A DNA stretch of 64,000 nucleotides, taken from positions 3,504,501 to 3,568,500 of the forward strand of contig NZ_CP073078.1 in the NCBI RefSeq assembly GCF_018135625.1, in the 5' to 3' direction. A model generated the notes under the pieces. That model ran no database searches. It saw nothing but the letters and a program-made list of their open reading frames with translations, and was not told the DNA's origin. Within the stretch, counting starts at the first letter, position 1. Each line of letters begins with the position of its first letter. Below are positions 28,901 to 37,276 of this stretch, piece after piece. The DNA comes from Phenylobacterium montanum (GTDB lineage: Bacteria; Pseudomonadota; Alphaproteobacteria; Caulobacterales; Caulobacteraceae). The position numbers and the translations under genes are program-made.

Positions 28901-30001
28901 ATGCGCTCGCCGCCGAGAATCGCCTGGCTGCTCCTCGCCCTTCTGAGCATGGGCCTCGTCGCCCTGGTATTGGCCAGGCCCGCCGCCGACACGCCGGAGG
29001 TCACGCGGGCCAAGGCGCTGATCGCCGCCGGCCGTTCCGCCGAGGCCGAGCCGGTGCTGGCGCGGCTGGCGGCCCGCGGCGATGCGCGGACGCGCCTCTA
29101 TGCCTATCGGGCCTGGGCGCAGATCCTGGGGCCGCAGCGGGGGGATTTTCCGGGCTTCATGGACAGGCAGCGCCACGCCCTGGCCCTGGACCCGGCCAGC
29201 GCGGAGCTTCACCTCGGCCTCTATCAGGGGGAGAGCGTCCTCGGCCACGACGGGGCGGCGGCGCTGGAGCTGCAGGAGGCGGTGCGCTCGGCCTTCCGGG
29301 TCGGGCCGCTGCGCCTGGGCGCCCGGTGGATGACGCCGCCGGGCATGCAGGCCCTGGTCTATCGCAGCCACGGCGACTTCGCCGCCGCAGCGCGCGAGGA
29401 CGCCGAGAGCCTGAAGGGCGACCCGCCCGGTTCGCCAGCCGCCCGGGCGGACCAGCTGAACCTGGCCGGCGACCGGATCCTGAACCACGACCTCTCGGCT
29501 GTGATCCCGCCGCCCGCCCCCGGCGCGGCGCCGGTCGAGGCGGTTCTGGCGGCCCGCGACCAGGCCTGGGCCGATCTCGCCCGCGAGGACTGGGCCGGGG
29601 CGGCCAAGGTGCTGAGCGCCCTGGAGGGCCAGCCATTGCCGCCGCCGATGAAGAACACCCTGCCCGTGCTGACGCGGCCCTGGCTGGCCTATGCCTTGTT
29701 CAAAAAGGGCGACGCCGCGGGCGCCCGCGCCGAACTGGCGGCGACACCCGCCGATTGCGCGCTCTGCCAGCGCATCCGGGGCCGGATCGCGGCGCAAAGC
29801 GGCGATGCGGCTGGCGCCGAGCAGGCCTTCGGCAAGGCGATCGACTTGAGCGCAGGCCTGCCGTTCGCCTATGTCGATCGTGGCCGGGCGCGGATGGCGC
29901 GGGGCGACGTGGCCGGCGCCCTGGCGGACGGCAAGGCGGCGGTCGCCGCCTCGCCGAACAATCCGGACGCCAGAGACCTGATCAGGACCGCAACACGATG
30001 A
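28901..30001 (+). CDS. TPR-repeat membrane-anchored protein
   Basis: A 366-residue protein with an N-terminal signal anchor (8-27, IAWLLLALLSMGLVALVLA) and TPR-like helical repeats, clearest at ALIAAGRSAEAEPVLARLAARGD, SHGDFAAAAREDAESL, ALFKKGDAAGARAELAATP and RMARGDVAGALADGKAAVAASP. It probably faces the periplasm as a scaffold. The stop overlaps the next gene's ATG (ATGA), a coupled pair with the SGNH lipoprotein. Confidence 0.75.
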   Translation: MRSPPRIAWLLLALLSMGLVALVLARPAADTPEVTRAKALIAAGRSAEAEPVLARLAARGDARTRLYAYRAWAQILGPQRGDFPGFMDRQRHALALDPASAELHLGLYQGESVLGHDGAAALELQEAVRSAFRVGPLRLGARWMTPPGMQALVYRSHGDFAAAAREDAESLKGDPPGSPAARADQLNLAGDRILNHDLSAVIPPPAPGAAPVEAVLAARDQAWADLAREDWAGAAKVLSALEGQPLPPPMKNTLPVLTRPWLAYALFKKGDAAGARAELAATPADCALCQRIRGRIAAQSGDAAGAEQAFGKAIDLSAGLPFAYVDRGRARMARGDVAGALADGKAAVAASPNNPDARDLIRTATR

Positions 30002-31215
30002 GGAACCGGTTCGGCAAGGCTCTGTCGGTGGTTGCGCTCGTGGCCCTGTCCGCCTGCGGGCCGAGGCCTGCGCCGGCGCGCCATGACGGCGACTGGCTGG
30101 CGACCTGGGCCTCGCCCGCCCAGCCGCCGGGCGGGGCGCCCTCGGGCCTGAAGGGCCAGACTGTGCGCCAGGTGGTGCGGGTCAGCCTGGGCGGCCGGCG
30201 CTGGCGGCTGAAGCTCAGCAACGCTTTCGGCAAGGGCGAAGCTCGGATCGACGATGTGCGCCTGGCCCTGGCCGGCGACGGCGCGGCGACGGCCCCGGGC
30301 TCGGACCGGCCGGTGACTTTCGGCGGGGCGTCGTCTGTGAGCCTGGCGCCCGGCCAGAGCCGCTACAGCGACCCAGTCGACTTGCCTGCGCCGTCGCTCG
30401 CCAAACTGACGATCAGCCTGCACGTGGCCGAGAGCCGGGTTCCTAGCCAGCACGCCGAGGCGTGGGACCCCATATTCGCGGCGCCCGGCGATCAGGCGGG
30501 CCGGCCGACCCTAACCGGGGCCAAACCCCTGGAAAAACGCCCGTTCCTGACCGAGATCGACGTCGCCGCGCCGGCCTCGGCTCATGCGGTGGCCTTGCTA
30601 GGCGATTCCCTGACCGACGGGCGCGGCTCGAGCCCAGGCGCCTTCCATCGCTGGAGCGACCGGCTGGGCGAGCGGCTGGTGATCTCGGGCGGCGGGGTGG
30701 CGGTGGTCAACGCCGGCATCGGCGGCAACCGCCTGCTGCATGCCCTGGTCGGGCCGCCCGCCCTGCGCCGCTTGGATCCAGACGCCCTGGACCTGCCCGG
30801 CGTGAGCCGGTTGGTGGTGCTGGAGGGCAGCAACGATTTCGGCATACCCGGCCTGATCGGCCGCCCCGGTGAGGCGGTGCAGGCCAGCGACGTCGAGGAC
30901 GCCTATCGCCAGATCATTCGCCGCGCCCATGCCCGGGGGATCAAGGTGATCGGCGCCACCCTGCCGCCATTCTCGGCCAGCGCGGACTGGGCCGGCTACT
31001 GGAGCCCCAGGGCGGCGGCCGAGCGCCAGGCGGTCAATCAGTGGATCCGGACCTCGGGCGCCTTCGACGCCGTGGTGGATTTCGACGCTGTGCTACGCGA
31101 CCCGCGCGATCCCGGCCGCCAGCGCCCCGCGTTCGACAGCGGCGACCACCTGCACCCCAACGACGCCGGCTATGCCGCCATGGCCCAGGCGGTGGACCTC
31201 AGGCTGCTGCGCTGA
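29998..31215 (+). CDS. SGNH/GDSL-family lipoprotein esterase
   Basis: A 405-residue lipoprotein: signal peptide with lipobox LSAC near residue 19. After a beta-rich N-terminal domain (about 30-180) comes the SGNH core: block I LLGDSLTDGRGS, block II Gly in NAGIGGNRLL, block III VLEGSNDF with the Asn, block V DSGDHLHPNDAGY with the catalytic Asp and His. It resembles secreted rhamnogalacturonan- or xylan-acetylesterase-like and CE2/3 types; the substrate is unknown. It overlaps the TPR gene's end by 4 bases and the acyltransferase gene's end by 17. Confidence 0.85.
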   Translation: MRNRFGKALSVVALVALSACGPRPAPARHDGDWLATWASPAQPPGGAPSGLKGQTVRQVVRVSLGGRRWRLKLSNAFGKGEARIDDVRLALAGDGAATAPGSDRPVTFGGASSVSLAPGQSRYSDPVDLPAPSLAKLTISLHVAESRVPSQHAEAWDPIFAAPGDQAGRPTLTGAKPLEKRPFLTEIDVAAPASAHAVALLGDSLTDGRGSSPGAFHRWSDRLGERLVISGGGVAVVNAGIGGNRLLHALVGPPALRRLDPDALDLPGVSRLVVLEGSNDFGIPGLIGRPGEAVQASDVEDAYRQIIRRAHARGIKVIGATLPPFSASADWAGYWSPRAAAERQAVNQWIRTSGAFDAVVDFDAVLRDPRDPGRQRPAFDSGDHLHPNDAGYAAMAQAVDLRLLR

Positions 31216-32254
31216 GGGCCTTTGGCGCGCGCCAACGCCGGTTCAGCCAGCGGCGGGCGGGTTGTTCGACCAGGTAGAAGCTCGCGAGCGCGCAGGCGAC
31301 CGCGCCGGCCAGCAAAAGCGGCTCCGGCGCGCGGCCGATCAGGCGGAAGAAGGGGTGCTGCCAAAGGTAGAGCGAGAACGACCAGAGGCCGATGCGGGTC
31401 AGGACCGGGTCGGCCAGCAGCCTGCGCAGGCCCTGGGGCGCCTGGTCGAGTCCCACCAGGGCCAGGCTGAGGCAGAGGGTTCCCAGGCTGTATTTGATGG
31501 CGTCCGGCACGACCGCGACGCTCAGCATCAGCGCGAGCCCGCCGAATGCGGCCGTGGTCCAGGCCGGCCAGGCGAGGCCGGCCTGGCGCTGGGCCAGATA
31601 GACCGCCGCCGCCATCAGGATCGAGCCCATGCGTACGTCGGTGCGCCAATAGACGGCGTAGTAGTCGAGACCGAGGCCCGACTGGACCATGCCGTTGGCG
31701 ACGCAGGCGATGGCGAGGCCGGCTATGGCCAGGAGCGGGTTGAAGCCGAACCGGCGCGCGGAAAGGGCCACAAGGCCCAGGACCAGATAGCCCCACTCCT
31801 CCACGCACAGCGACCAGGTGTGGTCCAGGACCCCCATGTTGTGCAGGTAGATGCGCACATAGTTGCCGGTGAAGGTCAGGCTGGAGGCGATGTCGATCGG
31901 CTGCACGGCCAGGGGCCCCGGCCCATGGAACACCACCGCCATCAGGGCCACGAAGACAAACAGCCCCGGCCAGACCCGGGCGACGCGCCGGCGAAAGAAG
32001 GACCCAAGCGGAAAGCGCTCGACGAACAGCACGTCGGCCATCAGGCGGCCTGAGAGGACGAAGAACATCTCCACCCCCAGCCGGCCCGTATTGTAGATCG
32101 CCAGTGGCGCGAAGTGGCCGGCCAGCACGGCCAGGATCGACAGGCCCCGCCAGCCGTCGAGATAGTCCAGCCTCTGGCTGTGCACGCTGGGAGCCGCCGG
32201 CGCGCGCGCGGTCGCCTGCGGCGCCACAAGCTCCAGGGCGGGTCCCGCCTCCAT
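31199..32254 (-). CDS. membrane acyltransferase family 3 (OafA-like)
   Basis: A 351-residue Acyl_transf_3 protein with about ten helices, of the type that O-acylates lipopolysaccharide, exopolysaccharide or other glycans. The signature is the early RLDYLDGWRGLSILAVLAGH (the family R-x10-H) and the GVEMFFVLSG segment after it. No periplasmic SGNH domain is fused, but the convergent neighbouring gene encodes a stand-alone SGNH protein, an arrangement that echoes OafA fusions. ATG 32254 has AAGGA ahead. Confidence 0.85.
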   Translation of the reverse strand: MEAGPALELVAPQATARAPAAPSVHSQRLDYLDGWRGLSILAVLAGHFAPLAIYNTGRLGVEMFFVLSGRLMADVLFVERFPLGSFFRRRVARVWPGLFVFVALMAVVFHGPGPLAVQPIDIASSLTFTGNYVRIYLHNMGVLDHTWSLCVEEWGYLVLGLVALSARRFGFNPLLAIAGLAIACVANGMVQSGLGLDYYAVYWRTDVRMGSILMAAAVYLAQRQAGLAWPAWTTAAFGGLALMLSVAVVPDAIKYSLGTLCLSLALVGLDQAPQGLRRLLADPVLTRIGLWSFSLYLWQHPFFRLIGRAPEPLLLAGAVACALASFYLVEQPARRWLNRRWRAPKALSAAA

Positions 32255-32446
32255 GCCGATCCTTCTCGCCAGACCCCTCAGGGGTGTCGGCCACAAGCAT
32301 GGAGGCTTGTGATTACGGCTTGGTTGAAGCGGGGCTGCGGCTTTGGCGCAACGCCCGGCGCGACCTGTGGGCGCGGGCGATTTTTCAAGTCTTGCAATTT
32401 CGCCGAGTCTGCGCTTTCACCCTGCCGTTCAAGTCACGGAGACCCG

Positions 32447-32800
32447 ATGCAGGAACCGAAGAGGTCGAACTTCAACGACCGCGCCGCCGCCTCGGCAGAG
32501 GCCAAGAAGGCGCTGCTTGCCAAGTTCAAGCCGAAACCCACCGTCACCGATCCCGACTTCAAGAGCCGGGAACAGCGCCGCCAGGAAGAGCTGGCCGCCG
32601 TCCGCGCGGCCCGCGAGGCGGAACGCGAAGCCTTGCGCCGGGCCCAGGCCGAAGCGCAGCAGGCCATGCGCCAGGCAAGCCTGGACGCCGAGCTGAGCGA
32701 GCTCGACGCCAAGCGCCAGGAGCGCAAGGAACGCAAGGCCGCGATGAAGGCCGAGGCCCGCGCCAAGCGCGAAGCCAAGGCGGCCGAGCGCCGCCGCTGA
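32447..32800 (+). CDS. DUF6481-family small charged coiled-coil protein
   Basis: A 117-residue, very Lys/Arg/Glu/Ala-rich protein with one long predicted helix (about 38-117: SREQRRQEELAAVRAAREAE and onwards), ending in RRR. It matches the DUF6481 family of small alphaproteobacterial proteins, function unknown. The ATG at 32447 is preceded by GGAG. A strong terminator follows, so it is a single-gene transcript. Low complexity makes the family call the main support. Confidence 0.75.
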   Translation: MQEPKRSNFNDRAAASAEAKKALLAKFKPKPTVTDPDFKSREQRRQEELAAVRAAREAEREALRRAQAEAQQAMRQASLDAELSELDAKRQERKERKAAMKAEARAKREAKAAERRR

Positions 32801-32852
32801 TCCTTAGAGCGCCGCCGCTCCTGACCCGGGGCGCGGCGAACTGTGCGCTTGC

Positions 32853-32884
32853 AACGCCGGAACCGAGAGGGGCCGGCGTTTTGG
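32853..32884 (+). terminator. rho-independent terminator of the DUF6481 gene
   Basis: AACGCCGG (32853-32860) pairs with CCGGCGTT (32873-32880), followed by TTGG so that TTTT runs through 32879-32882. It separates the DUF6481 gene from the convergent porin gene and may serve both. Confidence 0.75.
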
Positions 32885-32896
32885 CGCGTGGGCGGT

Positions 32897-34279
32897 TCAG
32901 AAATGAGCGTGCAGGCGGGCGGCCAGCACCGGCGCCGGGCCGCGGTCGGTGTTGTAGGCCGGATTGACGATCAGCTGGGCGTCCAGGGTCAGGGCCAGCC
33001 ATGGGGTCAGGCCAGCGTCGTAATAGGTCTCGACGATCGCCTCGTCGCCCGGATGCGGCAGCCGCCCGTCGCCCACCAGAATGCCGAGGCCGCCGTCCGC
33101 CAGGTATTGGGTGTGAACGCGGCTGATCCCGTTGACCACGCCGGCCAGGCCGACCATGTCGCCGTCGCGGCCCCAGCGCCTGCCGCCGAAGGAGAGGCCA
33201 AGGGCGAAGGTGCGGTCCACATCCGTGAACTCGTAGGCCTCGGCCTCGCCGCCGGCGAACCCGGCGCGGGCGAAGAGGCCGATGTCGCCGCCCAGGGCCT
33301 GCTCCAGGTTCAGCCCTAACCCGCCCCGGCTGCGATAGTCGCGCACCAGGGCGGTGCTGGGGGGCTGGCCGGTCGAAAGCCCCAGGGCGATGGCGTCGCC
33401 GTAGCGGCCCATGCGACCGCGGGTGAGAAATCCGGTGAGGGCCAGCTTGCCGTCTTGGCCGCGCAGGGTCCAGCGCCGCTCGGCCTCGCCGATCAGCTGG
33501 AACTGGCCGAAGCGCCCGTCCAGGTGCTCGCTGTTGGGCACGATGGAGAGGTCGAAGGCGCCGGCGCGCAACGTCCACGGGCCTTGGTACCACTCGGCCG
33601 CCGCCCCGACCGTGTAGCCCCAGGCGTCGGCGGCGTAGTCGAAGGTCCCGGTGTCGATCACCGTCCAGTTCAAGAAGTCGCCGCGCGGATCGTGGGCGTA
33701 CCTGTTGGCGTCGAACACGTCGCCGACGCTGAACTTGCCGACCGTCAGCACGAGGCGGTCGCCGGTGCGCGAGCCCGCGAACTGGTTGGCGTCGGCCTCG
33801 ACCTTCTCTGCAGGGCCGCCCAGGTCGATGGTCTGGCGCAAGAAGGCGCGCTGCAGGCGCAGATAGGGGTCCTTCTTGCCGACCTTGTAGGCCTCACCCG
33901 AGGGGAAGCCGGCCGCGCCCAGGGTGTCGTTCAGGCCGAAGCCCTGGTCGATCTCCGGATCGACCCACAGCTCGGCGCCTCGCCAGGGCCTGAACCCCAG
34001 ATAGAGGGTGGCGTCGACGGTCTCGCGCCCGCGAGTGGCCGGGTCCAGGCTTTCGGCGCCGCGATAGGGCGAAGGAAAGGCGATGGTCGCCTGCTCCACC
34101 ACCGTCGCCTGGCCGTGGACCGCCCACAACGCATCGGCGGCCGCTTCGGATGACGGCCTGGCCGGGGCGGCATCGTCCGCGCGCGCCATCGGCGAACACG
34201 CCAGGACGAGCCCGGCTGCGGCGAGAACCGCGATCAGGTGGAATCCGCAGGGCTGGCGGCCGGGCTGGAGCAAGGTCAT
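32897..34279 (-). CDS. OprB-type carbohydrate-selective porin
   Basis: An outer-membrane beta-barrel of about 460 residues with a signal peptide (1-33, ending MARA). The barrel part has alternating strands and the OprB features: DPEIDQGFGLNDTLGAAGFP, the LQRAFLRQTIDLGG stretch, and the closing segment DEAIVETYYDAGLTPWLALTLDAQLIVNPAYNTDRGPAPVLAARLHAHF in which the last residue is Phe. OprB porins pass sugars through the outer membrane. ATG 34279 opens the signal peptide; upstream ATG choices add polar residues. The TetR gene precedes it on the same strand. Confidence 0.85.
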   Translation of the reverse strand: MTLLQPGRQPCGFHLIAVLAAAGLVLACSPMARADDAAPARPSSEAAADALWAVHGQATVVEQATIAFPSPYRGAESLDPATRGRETVDATLYLGFRPWRGAELWVDPEIDQGFGLNDTLGAAGFPSGEAYKVGKKDPYLRLQRAFLRQTIDLGGPAEKVEADANQFAGSRTGDRLVLTVGKFSVGDVFDANRYAHDPRGDFLNWTVIDTGTFDYAADAWGYTVGAAAEWYQGPWTLRAGAFDLSIVPNSEHLDGRFGQFQLIGEAERRWTLRGQDGKLALTGFLTRGRMGRYGDAIALGLSTGQPPSTALVRDYRSRGGLGLNLEQALGGDIGLFARAGFAGGEAEAYEFTDVDRTFALGLSFGGRRWGRDGDMVGLAGVVNGISRVHTQYLADGGLGILVGDGRLPHPGDEAIVETYYDAGLTPWLALTLDAQLIVNPAYNTDRGPAPVLAARLHAHF

Positions 34280-34434
34280 CGATTTCACTTCGTGCTGGCC
34301 GTCGGGCCTGAGGACCCTTCTGCCGTCCATCGGCGACCGCTGCGTGACACACGCTAAACGCGGCCGTCCGGCAAAAGAGCTTGTTGCAGATCTTCGGGAC
34401 GCGAGCCGACCGTCGGCGCCGCGAGCCCGGCGGC

Positions 34435-34459
34435 GGGGTATACTATACTGGGGTATAGG
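34435..34459. promoter_or_regulatory. candidate operator upstream of the porin gene
   Basis: GGGGTATACT and GGGGTATAGG repeat directly 15 bases apart (34435 and 34450), and CTATAC-TGGG-GTATAG (34443-34458) is a perfect 16-base palindrome. The AT-rich TATAC core stands out in this GC-rich DNA. It lies 156 bases before the porin start and just after the TetR stop, a good place for a regulator site, perhaps of that TetR protein. Confidence 0.45.
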
Positions 34460-34481
34460 TCAATCGGCCCGAGTGCGGGAT

Positions 34482-35177
34482 CTATTCCGCAAGGCTGGCC
34501 AGGAGCTGCTCGCGCGTGACGCCCAGGGCGGCTGGCTCCGCCTCGCCTTCCATGGCCGGGCGCATCATGCCCAATGACGCCTCGATCGCGCGATCGATGG
34601 CCAGGGCCGGATAGCGCTGGGCGTAGCGCCAGTACATCCAGACCGAGGAGTCGATGGCATAGAGGTTGATGGCCAGGTCGAAGAGGGCCGCGTCCGACCA
34701 GGGCGAGCCCAGGGCCCGCATGTCGGCGGCCAGCTGATCGGCCAGGATCATGCCATGCCGCAGGTCGATGGCCCAGAGCTGCGGCAGCATGAAGATGGCG
34801 TCGGCCAGGCTGAAGTCGAAATCGACCACCCGTTCGGCCGCCTTCAGCTGGCGGAAATAGCCCTCGAAGAACGCCCGCCAAGGGGTCGTGGCCGCATCCG
34901 GGCGGGTGTCGATCGCCAGCTTGCGGATCTCGATCAGCTTCTCCTCATAAAGGTGGCAGACGATCGCCTCCTTGTTGGGGAAGAAGCGGTAGAGGGCGCC
35001 GACCGAGACCCCGCTGGCCTCGGCGATGGCCACGGTGGTCAGCTGGTGCACCCCGTGGGCTTTCAGAAGCGCATGGGCGGCGTCCAGCACCTTGCGCCGG
35101 TTGCGTTGCGAGCGCGGCTGGACCGGCAGGGCGCGGGGTCGCAGCTCGGCGGGGGTGTCGGCGGGCAAGTCGGACAT
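34482..35177 (-). CDS. TetR-family transcriptional regulator
   Basis: A 231-residue TetR repressor: helix-turn-helix in the N-terminal third (QRNRRKVLDAAHALLKAHGV, TTVAIAEASGVSVGALYRFF, PNKEAIVCHLYEE) and a helical ligand-binding domain. Ligand unknown. It sits 30 bases after the amidohydrolase stop on the same strand and before the porin, so control of the uptake genes on either side is the simplest idea. Confidence 0.88.
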   Translation of the reverse strand: MSDLPADTPAELRPRALPVQPRSQRNRRKVLDAAHALLKAHGVHQLTTVAIAEASGVSVGALYRFFPNKEAIVCHLYEEKLIEIRKLAIDTRPDAATTPWRAFFEGYFRQLKAAERVVDFDFSLADAIFMLPQLWAIDLRHGMILADQLAADMRALGSPWSDAALFDLAINLYAIDSSVWMYWRYAQRYPALAIDRAIEASLGMMRPAMEGEAEPAALGVTREQLLASLAE

Positions 35178-35207
35178 GCGCCCTACTAACCCGCCCCGCC
35201 GGCGCCG

Positions 35208-37220
35208 TCAGCTTTGAGGCTTGGCCGCATAGACCTTCTGGCCCTTGAACCAGGTCTCCAGCACCTTGGTCTTGCCGATCTGGTCGGCGTGGCCGGCGTC
35301 GCCCAGGGCCAGGATGTCCTGATCCAGGAGGATGAAGTCGGCGGACTTGCCGACCTCCAGCGAGCCGTACTCGTCGGCCCGGCCCATGGCCTGGGCGCCG
35401 TGGATCGTATAGGCGTCGACCACGTCGCGCACGGTCAGCCGCTCGCTGGGCGTCGCCGGCGGCAGGCCCGGCTCGGCGCGGGTGAGGCCGAGCTGCATGT
35501 TGACGAAGGGCTGCGGGTCGCGGGTGTTGACCGGGGCGTCGGAGCCCGCGGCCAGGATGGCGCCGGCGGCCTTGGTCGACTTGGTCGGATAGAAGGCCTT
35601 TTCGTAATAGCTGTCCGGCTTGTGGTAGTCGGCGTAGCTGTTCCCGCTGACATGCTCGAAGAAGGGCACGACGGTCAGGTCGTATTCCGGATCAGCGTTG
35701 GCCCAGGAATAGGTGTAGGCGAGATAGAGGTGGTCCTTGCCGATGCGGGCGATGTCCTCCGGCGAGACCACCTGCAGGTGGGCGATGGTGTCGGGGGTCT
35801 TGTCGTTGCCGTCCGCGGCCCGGGCGCCTTCGATGGCGTCCACCGCCGTGCGGACCGCCGCATCGCCGATGGCGTGGATGTGCAGGGTGAAACCGGCCAG
35901 GTGTGCGGCCTTGGCGTAGTCCAGGATCACCTGCCGGTCGTGCTGCAGCTTGCCGGAGGAGATGGCGCACTGGCCGGGGTGGTAGCCGTTGGCCTTCATG
36001 AAGGCGGCGACGGCCTCGGCGCTTTCGTACTGGTCCGGGTGCGCGCGCACGCCCTGGCAGAGGCTGGAGGCGGTGTCGACATAGCCCTTGACCACCAGCT
36101 TGCCGTCGGCGCCCTTGCCGAAGATCGGCTGCAGATAGGGCTTCAGTGACGGCGAGTCCGGCAGGGTCGGCGGGACGGCGTAGGGGTTACCCTCCAGGAC
36201 CCCGTCGGCGAAGATCTTGATCGCCTCGGAGCGGATCAGGTCGTCGCCGGCATATTTGGCCCGTATCTGCTTCGCGCCCGTCAGCAGGCGGTCGTACTCT
36301 ATGTGGCCGTCGGCCGCGCGGAACTCCTCCGGCAGGTAGAACTGCATCAGGTTGACCCGCACGGTCAGTTTCCCCTGCGCCGCCAGGGTGTCGTAGAACA
36401 CCTGCATCTCGGGCACGACATAGGCGTCCTGCATCGCGGTGATGCCGACGCTGTTCAGCCGCTCGGGCACCAGCTGCGGCGTCTTCATCAGGGCCTGGAA
36501 ATTGACCAGCAACAGGTTCGGCGCGTCGATGACGTCGCGGGCGTCCTCGTTGACCGTGCCGTTGGGCTCGCCGGCGGCGTCGACGCCGATCAGCTTGGCG
36601 AAGTCCTTGAAGTCGCTGGCTATGGTGGCCCGGGAATAGCCGACCACCTGGCCCTTGGCGTTCTTGGCGCGCGCCAGGCCGAGGCTGTTGAAGGCGCCGT
36701 GGTGGCCGTCATTGCCCAAGAGCGCCACCGGGTTGTTCGGCGCGGCGCGGTCCAGGGCCCGGCGCAGGTCGGGGGCCTGGGCGCTGGGCTCGTTGCCGGC
36801 GCTGAAGTTCCACTGCTGGACCGTGATCCACTGGCCGGGCTTGATGTCATAGCGCTTGATGCAGGCCTGGATGAAGCCGGCCATGGCGTCCAGGGAATAG
36901 GGCTTGCTCTCGAAGCTGCAGACGTCGAGGTCGGCGATGCCGGTGGGGTGGATGTGGGCGTCCACCAGGCCGGGCAGGACCAGGCGCCCGGCGCCGTCCT
37001 CGACCCTGGTGTTCGGCCCGATCAGAGCCTTGGCCCCGGCCGCATCGCCGACATAGACGATCTTGCCGCCGCTCACGGCCATGGCCTGGGCGGTCGAGCG
37101 GGCGGCGTCCTCGGTATAGATGCGAGCGTTCTGCAGCACATAGTCGGCCGGCGCGGCGGCGTGGGCGGCCGAGGCGAGCATGGAGGCGCCCAGCAGGGCG
37201 GCGATCAGGCGCTTCTTCAT
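35208..37220 (-). CDS. secreted amidohydrolase (YtcJ-like metal-dependent hydrolase)
   Basis: A 670-residue amidohydrolase of the YtcJ group (Amidohydro_3). It has a signal peptide (1-22, ...AHAAA) and the metal site DAHIHP after GRLVLPGLV; further metal ligands fit LLGNDGHHGAFNSLGL, HIHAIGDAAVRTAVDAIE and GSDAPVNTRDP. The C-terminal sandwich returns at VGKSADFILLDQD. Family members hydrolyse cyclic amides, ureas and N-acyl compounds. Being exported, it would act on a substrate in the periplasm. It is cotranscribed downstream of the TonB receptor gene; both probably handle one compound class. Confidence 0.88.
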   Translation of the reverse strand: MKKRLIAALLGASMLASAAHAAAPADYVLQNARIYTEDAARSTAQAMAVSGGKIVYVGDAAGAKALIGPNTRVEDGAGRLVLPGLVDAHIHPTGIADLDVCSFESKPYSLDAMAGFIQACIKRYDIKPGQWITVQQWNFSAGNEPSAQAPDLRRALDRAAPNNPVALLGNDGHHGAFNSLGLARAKNAKGQVVGYSRATIASDFKDFAKLIGVDAAGEPNGTVNEDARDVIDAPNLLLVNFQALMKTPQLVPERLNSVGITAMQDAYVVPEMQVFYDTLAAQGKLTVRVNLMQFYLPEEFRAADGHIEYDRLLTGAKQIRAKYAGDDLIRSEAIKIFADGVLEGNPYAVPPTLPDSPSLKPYLQPIFGKGADGKLVVKGYVDTASSLCQGVRAHPDQYESAEAVAAFMKANGYHPGQCAISSGKLQHDRQVILDYAKAAHLAGFTLHIHAIGDAAVRTAVDAIEGARAADGNDKTPDTIAHLQVVSPEDIARIGKDHLYLAYTYSWANADPEYDLTVVPFFEHVSGNSYADYHKPDSYYEKAFYPTKSTKAAGAILAAGSDAPVNTRDPQPFVNMQLGLTRAEPGLPPATPSERLTVRDVVDAYTIHGAQAMGRADEYGSLEVGKSADFILLDQDILALGDAGHADQIGKTKVLETWFKGQKVYAAKPQS

Positions 37221-37239
37221 GGCGTTTCCTGGAAAAGGT

Positions 37240-37264
37240 GCCCCGCCGAAGGGACCGGCGGGGC
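37240..37264 (-). terminator. intercistronic hairpin between TonB receptor and amidohydrolase genes
   Basis: GCCCCGCCG (37240-37248) is perfectly complementary to CGGCGGGGC (37256-37264), loop of 7. It lies in the 56-base gap between receptor stop and amidohydrolase start. With only a short T-containing stretch after it (ACCTTTTCC on the minus strand), it may attenuate or stabilise rather than stop the transcript. Confidence 0.5.
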
Positions 37265-37276
37265 GCGAGGTTTTGT